From positions 1 to 64,000 of the forward strand of contig CALDYP010000022.1 in assembly GCA_937944445.1 (NCBI GenBank): a stretch of DNA of 64,000 nucleotides, given 5' to 3'. A program made the position numbers and the translations under genes. The notes below the pieces were generated by a model that saw only the letters and a list, made by a program, of their open reading frames with translations, was not told the DNA's origin and made no database searches. The stretch is from an uncultured Anaerolineae bacterium (GTDB taxonomy: Bacteria; Chloroflexota; Anaerolineae; Aggregatilineales; Phototrophicaceae). Shown here in pieces: positions 51,691 to 59,772 of the stretch; the first letter of the stretch is position 1; each line of letters opens with the position of its first letter.

Positions 51691-53076
51691 GTGTCACCGG
51701 AAGAAATTTGGCAGGCCGCCAAGTCACAATTACAGATGCAGCTTGACCGCGCGTCCTATGAAACATGGGTCAAACAGGCGGAATTTGTGCGCTTTGACGC
51801 ACAGGACAGTTTGTTCGTGATGAGCGCCCCCAGCAGCACGATCTGCGACATGCTCAACACGCGGCTGAACACCAAGATCGAGCGCATGCTCAGCCATCTT
51901 GCCAATCAGCCCGTGCGCGCCTTGTTCGAAGTCGTCCGCAAGGCCGAGCCGTCCATCGCGCCCCTTGCGCTCGACGACATGCCGCTGCTCAAGTTAGCCC
52001 CCTCACCTGAAGAGCCAATGCTCGACGCCCCCAGCATTGTAGAGTTGGTGCGCGCCCCACGCCTGCCCGGCCTGCCTGATGGCGACCTCAACGAGCGCTA
52101 CACCTTTGAACGCTTTGTCGTCAGCCCGCACAACCAGATGGTGCATCAGGCTGCTCGCGCTGTAGCCGAATCGCCGGGGCTGCTTTACAACCCCTTTTTG
52201 ATCCACGGTGGCGTTGGCGTTGGCAAGACTCATCTGCTGCAAGCCATCGGCCATGAAGCTCGCAAGCGCGACAAACTCGTGCTGTACATTTCGTCTGAAG
52301 TGTTCGTCTCAGAGTTCGTGAGCGCCATTCGCAGCGGCCAAACCGCCATGTTCCGCCAGCGCTATCGCAGCGTAGACGTCCTGCTGCTAGACGATGTGCA
52401 GTTCTTCATGGGCAAGGAATCCACACAGGACGAGTTTTTCCACACGTATAACGCCCTGCTGCAATGGAACAAGCAAATCGTCATGGTGAGCGACCGCCAC
52501 CCGCGCGACTTGAACAACATCGACGAGCGGCTGCGGTCACGCTTTCAGGGAGGGCTGGTCTTGGACATCCAAGCGCCTGAACTGGAAACGCGCCGCTGCA
52601 TCGTTGAGATGTGGAGCGAGGAACGCAGCGTGAAGCTTCCGTCTGATGTCATCGAAGCGATCACGGCTGCGCCCGTCAGCGTGCGCGAGTTGGAAGGGCT
52701 GTTCATGCAGTTGTGCGCGCGCGCCATGATGGGAACCCTGCGCCGCGAGCACATCGACGCCCTCACGCGCCGCTATGGCCAACCGCGCGAGCGCCTGACG
52801 CTAGAGCGCATCATTGAGATGACCGCGCAGAAGAGCGGCCTCCTCGTTGAAGACCTCATCGGCAAGAAGCGCAGTGAACCCATCAGCCAAGCTCGCCAGA
52901 TCGCCATGTACCTCTGCCGTGAGCTGACGACTTGCTCCTTGCCACAGATCGGCGACGCCTTCCAGCGCAACCACAGCACTGTCGTCCACGCCTGCAACAA
53001 GGTCATCGCCGACATGAACGATGACCCAATGTTCCGCGCGCGCGTCGACAAGATTCGCAAATCACTCGAGCGCTAA
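51691..53076 (+). CDS. dnaA: Chromosomal replication initiator DnaA (altered box-recognition motif)
   Basis: AAA+ initiator that melts the origin. Domain I (1-85) has RASYETWVKQAEFV. The AAA+ core has Walker A GGVGVGKTHLLQAIG (~172), Walker B LLLDDVQF (~230), sensor RHPRDLNNIDERLRSRF and the sensor 2 region. Domain IV has SQARQIAMYLCRELTTCSLP, then IGDAFQRNHSTVVHAC. In E. coli the latter is FGGRDHTTV: this protein has one residue fewer and Asn where the base-contacting Asp433 sits. The 461-residue length is otherwise ordinary. Start GTG 51691 has AGGGGG five bases upstream; GTG 51688 is possible. Neighbours are FKBP and a Ser/Thr kinase, not dnaN. Confidence 0.95.
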   Translation: MSPEEIWQAAKSQLQMQLDRASYETWVKQAEFVRFDAQDSLFVMSAPSSTICDMLNTRLNTKIERMLSHLANQPVRALFEVVRKAEPSIAPLALDDMPLLKLAPSPEEPMLDAPSIVELVRAPRLPGLPDGDLNERYTFERFVVSPHNQMVHQAARAVAESPGLLYNPFLIHGGVGVGKTHLLQAIGHEARKRDKLVLYISSEVFVSEFVSAIRSGQTAMFRQRYRSVDVLLLDDVQFFMGKESTQDEFFHTYNALLQWNKQIVMVSDRHPRDLNNIDERLRSRFQGGLVLDIQAPELETRRCIVEMWSEERSVKLPSDVIEAITAAPVSVRELEGLFMQLCARAMMGTLRREHIDALTRRYGQPRERLTLERIIEMTAQKSGLLVEDLIGKKRSEPISQARQIAMYLCRELTTCSLPQIGDAFQRNHSTVVHACNKVIADMNDDPMFRARVDKIRKSLER

Positions 53077-53465
53077 CGTACCGCGATCAGCTCCACTTCA
53101 AAGATCAGCGCAGCATACCCCGGAATGGGGCCGCCGGGCGTGCCGCGTTCTCCATAGCCCAATCGGTAGGGGATGAACAGCTCATACTTGGAGCCAACCG
53201 GCATCAACTGCAAGCCTTCCGTCCACCCGGCGATCACCCCATTCAGCGGGAAGCTGATCGTCTCGTTGCGACGGTAGCTGCTGTCGAACTCGCGCCCGTC
53301 GATGAACGTGCCGCGGTAGTGCACCTCAACGGTGCTGCGCGGGCCGGGCTTGGGGCCGTTGCCTTGTGTGATGACGCGGTATTGCAGCCCGCTGGCCGTC
53401 GTCTGCACGTCGGGGCGTTTGGCGTTGTCTGCGAGGAACTTCTCACCGTCTTCTTTGTGTCCCAT
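53073..53465 (-). CDS. FKBP-type peptidyl-prolyl isomerase
   Basis: Cytoplasmic proline isomerase/chaperone of 130 residues. ITQGNGPKPGPRSTVEVHYR, GREFDSSYRRNETISFPLNG, VIAGWTEGLQLMPVGSKYEL and RLGYGERGTPGGPIPGYAAL are the FKBP core strands with the hydrophobic pocket residues. The N-terminal ~30 residues resemble the short spacer before FkpA/Mip catalytic domains, but no signal peptide is present. ATG 53465 is chosen since TGCTACGAT (53498-53506) lies over the upstream start at 53507. It overlaps the dnaA stop by four bases. Confidence 0.92.
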   Translation of the reverse strand: MGHKEDGEKFLADNAKRPDVQTTASGLQYRVITQGNGPKPGPRSTVEVHYRGTFIDGREFDSSYRRNETISFPLNGVIAGWTEGLQLMPVGSKYELFIPYRLGYGERGTPGGPIPGYAALIFEVELIAVR

Positions 53466-53497
53466 GAGGGTTATCCTTGTGCTGATTATGCGGTTCC

Positions 53498-53506
53498 ATC
53501 GTAGCA
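53498..53506 (-). promoter_or_regulatory. Extended -10 promoter TGCTACGAT of the FKBP gene
   Basis: On the minus strand, 33 bases before ATG 53465; same sequence as at 17800. Confidence 0.55.
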
Positions 53507-53545
53507 CACCCTAGCGCAGAATGCCTCTGTAACGTTAGAGTGAGA

Positions 53546-53575
53546 TTGTGAGGCGCGGCATCAAGCGCTTATAAT
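53546..53575 (+). promoter_or_regulatory. Promoter of the Ser/Thr kinase gene
   Basis: TTGTGA (53546-53551), 18-base spacer, TATAAT (53570-53575). The hexamer covers the first possible ATG at 53574, so translation should start at 53610. Confidence 0.5.
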
Positions 53576-53609
53576 GATGCAGGCTTTGTCGAGGCGGGCG
53601 CAATTGTCT

Positions 53610-55838
53610 ATGTCGGACGAGTTTATCGGGGCCGTCGTCAACGGCTACGAAGTCCTCAGCCTGATCGGGGTAGGGGGCATGGCGCGGGTGTATCTGGCGC
53701 GCCAACAAAGCATGAACCGTCAGGTAGCGCTCAAGGTGCTGCCAATGCAGTTCGTGTCCGACGATACTTATTTGCAGCGCTTTCACCGTGAAGTAAAAAT
53801 CGTCTCTCAGCTTGAACACGCTCACATCGTTCCTGTGTATGACTACGGTGAGTATCAGGGCCAGCCTTACATCGTGATGCGCTACATGGCGGGCGGCAGC
53901 GTAGATGACATGCTCAACAAGGGCGCGATCCCGCTCGCGCGCATCGCGACGATCCTCGCTGAGATCGCCCCCGCGCTCGACCACGCCCACGCGAAAGGCG
54001 TGCTACACCGCGACCTCAAGCCCTCCAACGTGCTGCTGGACGAAGCCGGCAGCGCCTTCTTGAGCGATTTTGGCATCGCTCGGCTCAACGAAGGGCACGG
54101 CGCGACGATCACCACGCAGGGGGTCGTCGGCACGCCTAGCTACATGTCGCCTGAGCAGGCGCAGGGCAGAGAGATGGACGGGCGCAGCGACATCTACAGC
54201 TTGGGGGTCATGCTCTTTGAACTGGCCACGGGGCGCCGCCCATTTGAGGCCGACACGCCCTACAGCATCGCCGTGATGCAGGTCACTGCGCCGCCGCCCT
54301 CCCCCCGAGCCTACAACGCGGACATCTCGCTCGCGGTTGAGCGCGTCATCCTGCGCGCGCTGAGCAAAGACCCCAACGAGCGCCCTGCGCGCGCTGCAGA
54401 CCTCGTGGAGGCGCTGCGGCAGGCCATGCGCGAGCCAGACGCTGAGCCAACGCTGGAGTATGTGCGCCCGGTCGTGCCACCCGCGCCGATCTATGCGCCG
54501 CAGCCCCCCCCCAGCAGCGCCGCACCGCCGCGCTACGCCACACCACCGCCCAACTACAGCGCTGCCTCAGCCTACGCCCCACCCATGACAAGCGGAAACT
54601 ACACCGGCAAGCTGATTTCACCGCAGAAACCGCGGGTGAACCGCGCATGGGCTGGCGCGGTCATCGGCGGCGGGATCGGCTGCCTGTTCTTGATCGTCGT
54701 GGCGATCATCAGCATGATGGCGATGAGCGTCTTGCTGCCGGATCGCACCGTAAGCGTGCCGACTGTCAGCCCCGGCGCCGCGCCGCCAGTGGTCGCGCCG
54801 CCCAGCCAGCAAAGCCCTATCCGCCCCCCCCTCGGTGGATCCCCCACCCCCACGCTTGACCGAACCAGTGAGGCCGCCCGCGCCACGCTGCTCGCGCGCC
54901 AGACCAGCGCCGCCACCCCAGCCGTGCCAGCCTTGCCTACCACCCCCAACGGCGGACAAAGCGGTTCCTCCAGCGCAACCACGCCGACCGTCATCGCGCG
55001 CACAGTCAACCTCAACGCGGGGGTGCGCGAGCTGGGCGGAACCCTCGTCTATTCCGACCAACGCGGCCCCTATTTTCAGATCGTTGAGCTGAATCTGGCA
55101 ACAGGGCGCGAACGACAGCTCACAAGCGGCAGCTACGACAGCAGCTACCCGGTCATCTCGCCAGATGGCCAGTGGATCGCTTTTCACTCCAACCGTGACG
55201 GCAACTTCGAGATCTACGTGATGAACCGCGACGGCGGCGACGTGCAGCGGCTGACCAACAACAGCGTGATCGATCGGCTGCCCGGCTGGTCGCCCAACAG
55301 CGAATGGGTCGTCTACTCGTCAGACGTGCGCGGCAACGGCACGTATGACATCCTGCGCACGCGGCGCGACGGCAGCGTGACCGAAGTCCTCTTGACGGGC
55401 AACGAGCGCCAAAGCCACCCGCGCTACAGCCCCGACGGCCTCAACATCGTATTTACAACCGGCTCCGACTTGCTCGACGCCCGCACGTGGGAGATCGCCC
55501 GCCTTGACACACAAACTGGCCAAGTCACCCGCCTGACGAACAACAACTTGCGCGATGCCTCCCCCAGCTTCAGCCCAGACGGGCAGAAGATCCTCTACAT
55601 CACGTCGCTCGCTGAGGGGACGAACGCAGTTGCACTGATGGACTTGGACGGCAGCAACCAACAAATTTTGCTTAACGACAACCATAACAACTGGGCAGCG
55701 TCTTTTAGCCCAGATGGGCGATCCATCGTCTTCACCCGCGGCACAGGCGGCCAAGATCAGCTTTACGTGTTGGACATCGCCACTGGCAGCATCCGACAAG
55801 TGGCCAACAGCGGCAGCGCTGCCCACTGGGTCGAGTAG
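53610..55838 (+). CDS. Membrane Ser/Thr protein kinase with TolB/WD40-like propeller
   Basis: Hanks-type kinase, 742 residues. Kinase domain (~10-270): Gly loop IGVGGMARVYLA, catalytic Lys in VALKVL, HRDLKPSNVLLD, DFGIAR with the metal Asp, GTPSYMSPEQ and DIYSLGVMLFELATGRRPFE. A Pro/Ala linker leads to one membrane helix (~350-375, GGIGCLFLIVVAIISMMAMS). Outside is a second linker and a propeller of PD40-type blades: SYPVISPDGQWIAFHSN, LPGWSPNSEWVVYSSD, HPRYSPDGLNIVFTTG, SPSFSPDGQKILYITS and ASFSPDGRSIVFTR. The propeller may sense wall fragments or proteins. ATG 53610 follows the promoter at 53546. PP2C and three FHA proteins here are plausible partners. Confidence 0.94.
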   Translation: MSDEFIGAVVNGYEVLSLIGVGGMARVYLARQQSMNRQVALKVLPMQFVSDDTYLQRFHREVKIVSQLEHAHIVPVYDYGEYQGQPYIVMRYMAGGSVDDMLNKGAIPLARIATILAEIAPALDHAHAKGVLHRDLKPSNVLLDEAGSAFLSDFGIARLNEGHGATITTQGVVGTPSYMSPEQAQGREMDGRSDIYSLGVMLFELATGRRPFEADTPYSIAVMQVTAPPPSPRAYNADISLAVERVILRALSKDPNERPARAADLVEALRQAMREPDAEPTLEYVRPVVPPAPIYAPQPPPSSAAPPRYATPPPNYSAASAYAPPMTSGNYTGKLISPQKPRVNRAWAGAVIGGGIGCLFLIVVAIISMMAMSVLLPDRTVSVPTVSPGAAPPVVAPPSQQSPIRPPLGGSPTPTLDRTSEAARATLLARQTSAATPAVPALPTTPNGGQSGSSSATTPTVIARTVNLNAGVRELGGTLVYSDQRGPYFQIVELNLATGRERQLTSGSYDSSYPVISPDGQWIAFHSNRDGNFEIYVMNRDGGDVQRLTNNSVIDRLPGWSPNSEWVVYSSDVRGNGTYDILRTRRDGSVTEVLLTGNERQSHPRYSPDGLNIVFTTGSDLLDARTWEIARLDTQTGQVTRLTNNNLRDASPSFSPDGQKILYITSLAEGTNAVALMDLDGSNQQILLNDNHNNWAASFSPDGRSIVFTRGTGGQDQLYVLDIATGSIRQVANSGSAAHWVE

Positions 55839-55874
55839 CGCAAGGCCGCTAACGTTCTATCTCGTGCGAAGTCC

Positions 55875-56618
55875 TCATCGCACGATGAGATACAGGCTGA
55901 TGATGAACAGCGCTGTGAGCATGATCTGCTCGAACAAGCGGGCGTTCATCCGTTGGACAGCGGCCCGCCCCAGCCACACCCCCAGCGGGATCAACACGAG
56001 CACGAGCGGGGTCTGTGCCAGCATGCTGAGGTCAGTGACCCCGCTCGCCAGATAACCCGGCACTTTGAGCGCGTTGATAACCGCAAAAAACAACGTCGTC
56101 GTGCCGATGAAGCTCAAGGGGGTCATGCTGGGCTGCATGAGCAAATAGGCGGTGAAGGGCGGCGCGCCCGCGTTGGCCAGCGCGCTAGCAAAGCCAGACA
56201 AGCCGCCCGCCGCTGGCCCATGCCACCGACGCGGTTGATACGCCAGCGCCTTTAAACGCGGCTGCATGACGCGATAGACCACGGCGATCAGCGTCAGCAC
56301 GCCGATCACTCGCCCCAGCACTGCGCCGGGCAACGTGACCAGCAGCGCCGTCCCAGCCAACGCGCCGATCACCCCCAGCGGCAGCATCGCGCGGATGTAG
56401 CGCATGTCCCACGTTTGCCAGTAGAAGTACAGCGCGAACGCATCCGCGAACAGCAGCAGCGGCAGCACGATCCCTACCGCCTGCGCCGGCGGCAGCACCA
56501 ACGACAGCAGCGGGGCCGTCAGCGCGACCGGAACAGGGCCGCCTAGCCCGCCTTTCGACAAACCGATCATGAACGCCGCCAGCGCCAAGACAAAAACTAT
56601 TTCCGTAGTTACGATCAT
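55875..56618 (-). CDS. TauE/SafE-family sulfite/organosulfur exporter-like permease
   Basis: Eight-helix transporter of about 247 residues. Two repeats of the family motif are seen: AAFMIGLSKGGLGGPVPVAL (~10-30) and GGLSGFASALANAGAPPFTA. Helices around LPLLLFADAFALYFYW and LLVTLPGAVLGRVIGVLTL complete the fold. Known members export sulfite or sulfoacetate, but many have other substrates. ATG 56618 (MIVTTEIVFVLALAAFMIG) gives the standard N-terminus; a longer frame to 56684 adds a basic, Cys-rich leader that is unlikely to be translated. Confidence 0.87.
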   Translation of the reverse strand: MIVTTEIVFVLALAAFMIGLSKGGLGGPVPVALTAPLLSLVLPPAQAVGIVLPLLLFADAFALYFYWQTWDMRYIRAMLPLGVIGALAGTALLVTLPGAVLGRVIGVLTLIAVVYRVMQPRLKALAYQPRRWHGPAAGGLSGFASALANAGAPPFTAYLLMQPSMTPLSFIGTTTLFFAVINALKVPGYLASGVTDLSMLAQTPLVLVLIPLGVWLGRAAVQRMNARLFEQIMLTALFIISLYLIVR

Positions 56619-56963
56619 CAGTCTTGCTAACCTGAGCAAAGTCAGCAGCGGCAGCAGCCCGCCTGCACGCCCGCAGCAGGCCACTCCGATGCACCACCTT
56701 TCTGAACTCGCCCTATTCTACAGCATCGGCTTCAGTGAAGGTTCTGCCAGCTCAGACCAAAACCTCGCCTTGATTTACAGGGTATTCTAGGCGCTTACAG
56801 CTTATGAAACCGGGCACGCCGACCCGAGCCGCAACAGGATTTAAAATAAACGCAAAAATCCCTTAACAACGTATCGTTACTATTCGCAATGGTAGCCACG
56901 GTTAAGCGTCTTACTTGTTGACGCTCAGCCAATATCGCACATTATTCATGAGGAGATAGCTGT
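56619..56963. other. Intergenic region upstream of ugpB
   Basis: No gene seen. Contains a CGCTTACA motif near 56790, an AGCGTC/GACGCT inverted repeat (56905-56925) and the ugpB ribosome site GAGGAG just before 56964. Confidence 0.6.
56905..56925 (+). promoter_or_regulatory. Operator-like inverted repeat over the -35 of ugpB
   Basis: AGCGTC (56905-56910) and GACGCT (56920-56925) flank nine bases. The second arm overlaps TTGACG (56918-56923), the best -35 candidate. The -10 is poor, so this may be an activator- or repressor-controlled promoter. Confidence 0.4.
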
Positions 56964-58310
56964 ATGCGTAAGTTGCCTTTGCTGTTTATTGCCGCATTGA
57001 TGGTGGCCGTTGCGCCGCTGTCTGCCCAAAGTGAGCAGATCACCGTTCGCTTCTGGCAGATCTTCAGCGATGCCCGCTTCGACTGGGTCAACCGGATCGC
57101 TGAAGAATTTGAAGCCATGTACCCCAACATCAACATCGAACCGCGCGCTTTCGGCAGCTATGAAGAACTGATCGACCAGTACACGCTGGCACGCGAACAG
57201 GGCAACCACCCCGAGCTGGCGATGATCTTCGAAGTCGGCACGCAGTTCGCCCGCGACACGGGCTGGTTCAAGTCGATTGCGGTGGCCATCGATGGCCGTG
57301 AGGAAATTCTCGGCCAGCCGACTGACCTGAGCGACATCATCGCCCCCGTGGCCAGCTACTACGTGCTCGATGGCTCGTTCACCTCGATGCCGTGGGCCAG
57401 CAGCTCGCCCATCATGTACGCCAACATGGACATGCTCGTAGAGCTGGGCTTGGCCAGCAGCGTCGAAGATGTGGACGCGCTGCCCAAGACGTGGCAGGAA
57501 CTGGAAGCCGCCTGCGAAGTCGTGCTGGCCGCTGGCAAGGATGGCTGCATCACGTGGCCGAACCACGGTTGGTTCTTCGAGCAGTGGGTTGCTCAGCAGA
57601 ACGAAACGCTCGTCAACAACGGCAATGGTCGTCAAGGTCGTGCGACCGAAGTCAACCTGACGAGCGACGCCGCGATCAACGTGGCGAGCTGGTGGCAGGA
57701 GATGTACAACAAGGGCTACTACCTCTACACTGGCGTGCAGCGTGACTGGAACGGCACGACCCAAGCGCTGGCCGCGGATCGCGTCCCCTTCATCCTGACG
57801 AGCAGCGCCGGCGTGCGCGGCATCACGGACGCCGCTAAAGAGCGCGGCGTGACCGTGCGCACCGCCCGCATGCCTTACGACGGCGAGGTTGGCTGGACGG
57901 GCAACATGATCGGCGGCGGCACGATCTGGCTGACCGACGGTCTGGCCCCTGAGGTGGAAGACGCCGCGCTGGCCTTCCTGTTGTACATGGTCAACACCGA
58001 GAACGCTGCCTCGTGGCATCAGATCAGCGGCTACCTGCCGATCCGTGAAAGCTCCATCGCGCTGCTGGAAGAGCAGGGCTGGTTCGAGGCCAACCCCAAC
58101 TTCCGCATCGCCAGCGATCAGATCAACAACAGCACGGTGACCCCGGCTACCTCCGGCGCGCTGTTCGGCACGTTCATCCCGACGCGTGACCTCGTCACAC
58201 AGGCGATGGAAGACTTGATGCTGGTTGGTGGCGACCCGGCGGCGGTGCTGGCCGAGGCTGAAGCCGACGCCAACCTGCTGCTGGCCGAGTACAACCTGCT
58301 GAACGAATAG
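56964..58310 (+). CDS. ugpB: Glycerol-3-phosphate-type ABC transporter substrate-binding protein
   Basis: Exported binding protein of a carbohydrate-class ABC importer. The signal is MRKLPLLFIAALMVAVAPLS, cut after SAQ; no lipobox Cys. Matches UgpB over its length: VRFWQIFSDARFDWVNRIAE, MPWASSSPIMYANMDML, TWQELEAACEVVL, NMIGGGTIWLTDG and WHQISGYLPIRESSIALLEE. 448 residues is typical. UgpB proteins bind sn-glycerol-3-phosphate or glycerophosphodiesters; which ligand here is uncertain. A GC-rich hairpin follows at 58328, then the two permease genes. Confidence 0.9.
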   Translation: MRKLPLLFIAALMVAVAPLSAQSEQITVRFWQIFSDARFDWVNRIAEEFEAMYPNINIEPRAFGSYEELIDQYTLAREQGNHPELAMIFEVGTQFARDTGWFKSIAVAIDGREEILGQPTDLSDIIAPVASYYVLDGSFTSMPWASSSPIMYANMDMLVELGLASSVEDVDALPKTWQELEAACEVVLAAGKDGCITWPNHGWFFEQWVAQQNETLVNNGNGRQGRATEVNLTSDAAINVASWWQEMYNKGYYLYTGVQRDWNGTTQALAADRVPFILTSSAGVRGITDAAKERGVTVRTARMPYDGEVGWTGNMIGGGTIWLTDGLAPEVEDAALAFLLYMVNTENAASWHQISGYLPIRESSIALLEEQGWFEANPNFRIASDQINNSTVTPATSGALFGTFIPTRDLVTQAMEDLMLVGGDPAAVLAEAEADANLLLAEYNLLNE

Positions 58311-58327
58311 GCTTCAACTCGTAAGCT

Positions 58328-58357
58328 GGGGGGAGCGGTGAAAACCCTCCCCCTTTT
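58328..58357 (+). terminator. Hairpin between ugpB and ugpA (partial terminator)
   Basis: GGGGGAG (58329-58335) pairs with CTCCCCC (58347-58353), then TTTT. Probably an attenuating or RNA-stabilising hairpin that keeps the binding protein more abundant than the permeases. Confidence 0.65.
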
Positions 58358-58425
58358 GCTGTCTGATGGCAGTTCCAACGCTATAATCTCCATCATTAGT
58401 TTGTCTCAAGGCGAGGGTTAAACGA

Positions 58426-59769
58426 ATGTCGCCGCTTCTCATCACACTAGTCGCAGCGCTGGTCGGCGCACTTCTGCTCGCACGTGGATTCGCACGCAGC
58501 CAACGCCCGCCCCTCATGGGCGCACTGCTCGGAGCCATCGCTGGGGCCATCGGCCCACAGATCTTCATGGTTCCGATTGAGTACTGCTCGCTGGAGCCAG
58601 AAAATCACGTCTTCTTTCAACTGATCATCCTCAACCAGCCGATTATCGTCAACGCTGTGCTAGTGCTGACGTTTATCCTCATCGCCATCGGGGTTTGGGC
58701 GCTGCTGCTGCTCTTCGACCGTGCCCACGATCAGATCCACCGCACTGGCCACCTGCTGCCAACCCTCGACATGCCACATGGCGCGTTCCGCGGGTGGGGC
58801 GCAATGCCGTGGCTGCTGCTCGCCCCGACGTTGATCGTGCTGCTGCTCTTCACCTATTACCCTGCGCTCAACACCTTGACGCTTTCGACGCAGCTTGCGC
58901 GTTTGGGCGTCCCGCGCACTGCGCCCGTGTGTTTGAACAACTTTGCCACGCTCATTACTGGCCCGCGCCAGAACGCCGAGTACTACATCCTGAGCGAGAT
59001 GCCGCCCGACGTCCGCGCGCGGGGTGCAGCTGAACTGCCCAACCAGTTTGTGTTGGTGGGGTGGCGCAACGCCGCCTACATGGACAGCCTCTCGACCAGC
59101 TTGTTCTTATCGTTCTTCATTGTGCTCTTCGCCAACGTGTTCGGCTTGTTGATCGCGCTCGCCAGCTATCAGCCGGTCAAAGGCGCGCGCATTTATCGAA
59201 CGCTGCTCATCTGGCCGTATGCGCTGTCAGCAGTCGTGAGCGGCGTCGTGTTCTACAACTTGTTCAACCCGATTACGGGCATCATCAACTACACGCTGGG
59301 CTTGGTCGGCATTCCGGGCGTGCGCTGGCTGTTAGAGCCGTCGATTGCGCCGTGGGTGGTCGTGTTCGCCGCCACGTGGAACGTGCTAGGCTTCAACCTG
59401 CTGTTCTACATCGCCGGCTTGCAGAACGTCCCCAAAGACCTGCTTGAGGCCGCCGCTATCGACGGAGCGAACGTGTTCCAACGCTTCTGGACGATCACAA
59501 TCCCGATGCTCTCGCCATTCATCTTCTTCCTGATCTTCACCAACTTGACGTATTCGTTCTTCGATCTATTCGGCCTGATCGACAACTTGACGACAGGCGG
59601 CCCTTCCCGCGCCACCACCAACTTGATCTACGACATCTACGTAACCGGCATCCAGAACAAGGACTTAGGCCGCGCGGCGGCGCAGTCCCTCGTCCTGCTG
59701 TTGATCGTCATCGGCCTGACGGTGGCCCAGTTCCGCCTACTAGGTCGTCGTGTGAACTACGGAGCGTAA
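58426..59769 (+). CDS. ugpA: ABC transporter permease, UgpA-like, with N-terminal extension
   Basis: Inner-membrane permease of the UgpABE importer. The C-terminal core (~160-447) matches UgpA: IDGANVFQRFWTITIPMLSP is the EAA loop that contacts the ATPase, and LTYSFFDLFGLIDNLTTGGP and QSLVLLLIVIGLTVAQFRLL are conserved. UgpA is usually ~290 residues; here 447. The first ~120 residues form extra helices (LVAALVGALLLARGF, IVNAVLVLTFILIAIGVWAL). A further ~35-residue insertion (ITGPRQNAEYYILSEMPPDV region) lies in the loop before the second core helix. GAGGGT precedes ATG 58426. ugpE starts 3 bases after the stop. Confidence 0.9.
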   Translation: MSPLLITLVAALVGALLLARGFARSQRPPLMGALLGAIAGAIGPQIFMVPIEYCSLEPENHVFFQLIILNQPIIVNAVLVLTFILIAIGVWALLLLFDRAHDQIHRTGHLLPTLDMPHGAFRGWGAMPWLLLAPTLIVLLLFTYYPALNTLTLSTQLARLGVPRTAPVCLNNFATLITGPRQNAEYYILSEMPPDVRARGAAELPNQFVLVGWRNAAYMDSLSTSLFLSFFIVLFANVFGLLIALASYQPVKGARIYRTLLIWPYALSAVVSGVVFYNLFNPITGIINYTLGLVGIPGVRWLLEPSIAPWVVVFAATWNVLGFNLLFYIAGLQNVPKDLLEAAAIDGANVFQRFWTITIPMLSPFIFFLIFTNLTYSFFDLFGLIDNLTTGGPSRATTNLIYDIYVTGIQNKDLGRAAAQSLVLLLIVIGLTVAQFRLLGRRVNYGA

Positions 59770-59772
59770 CTT

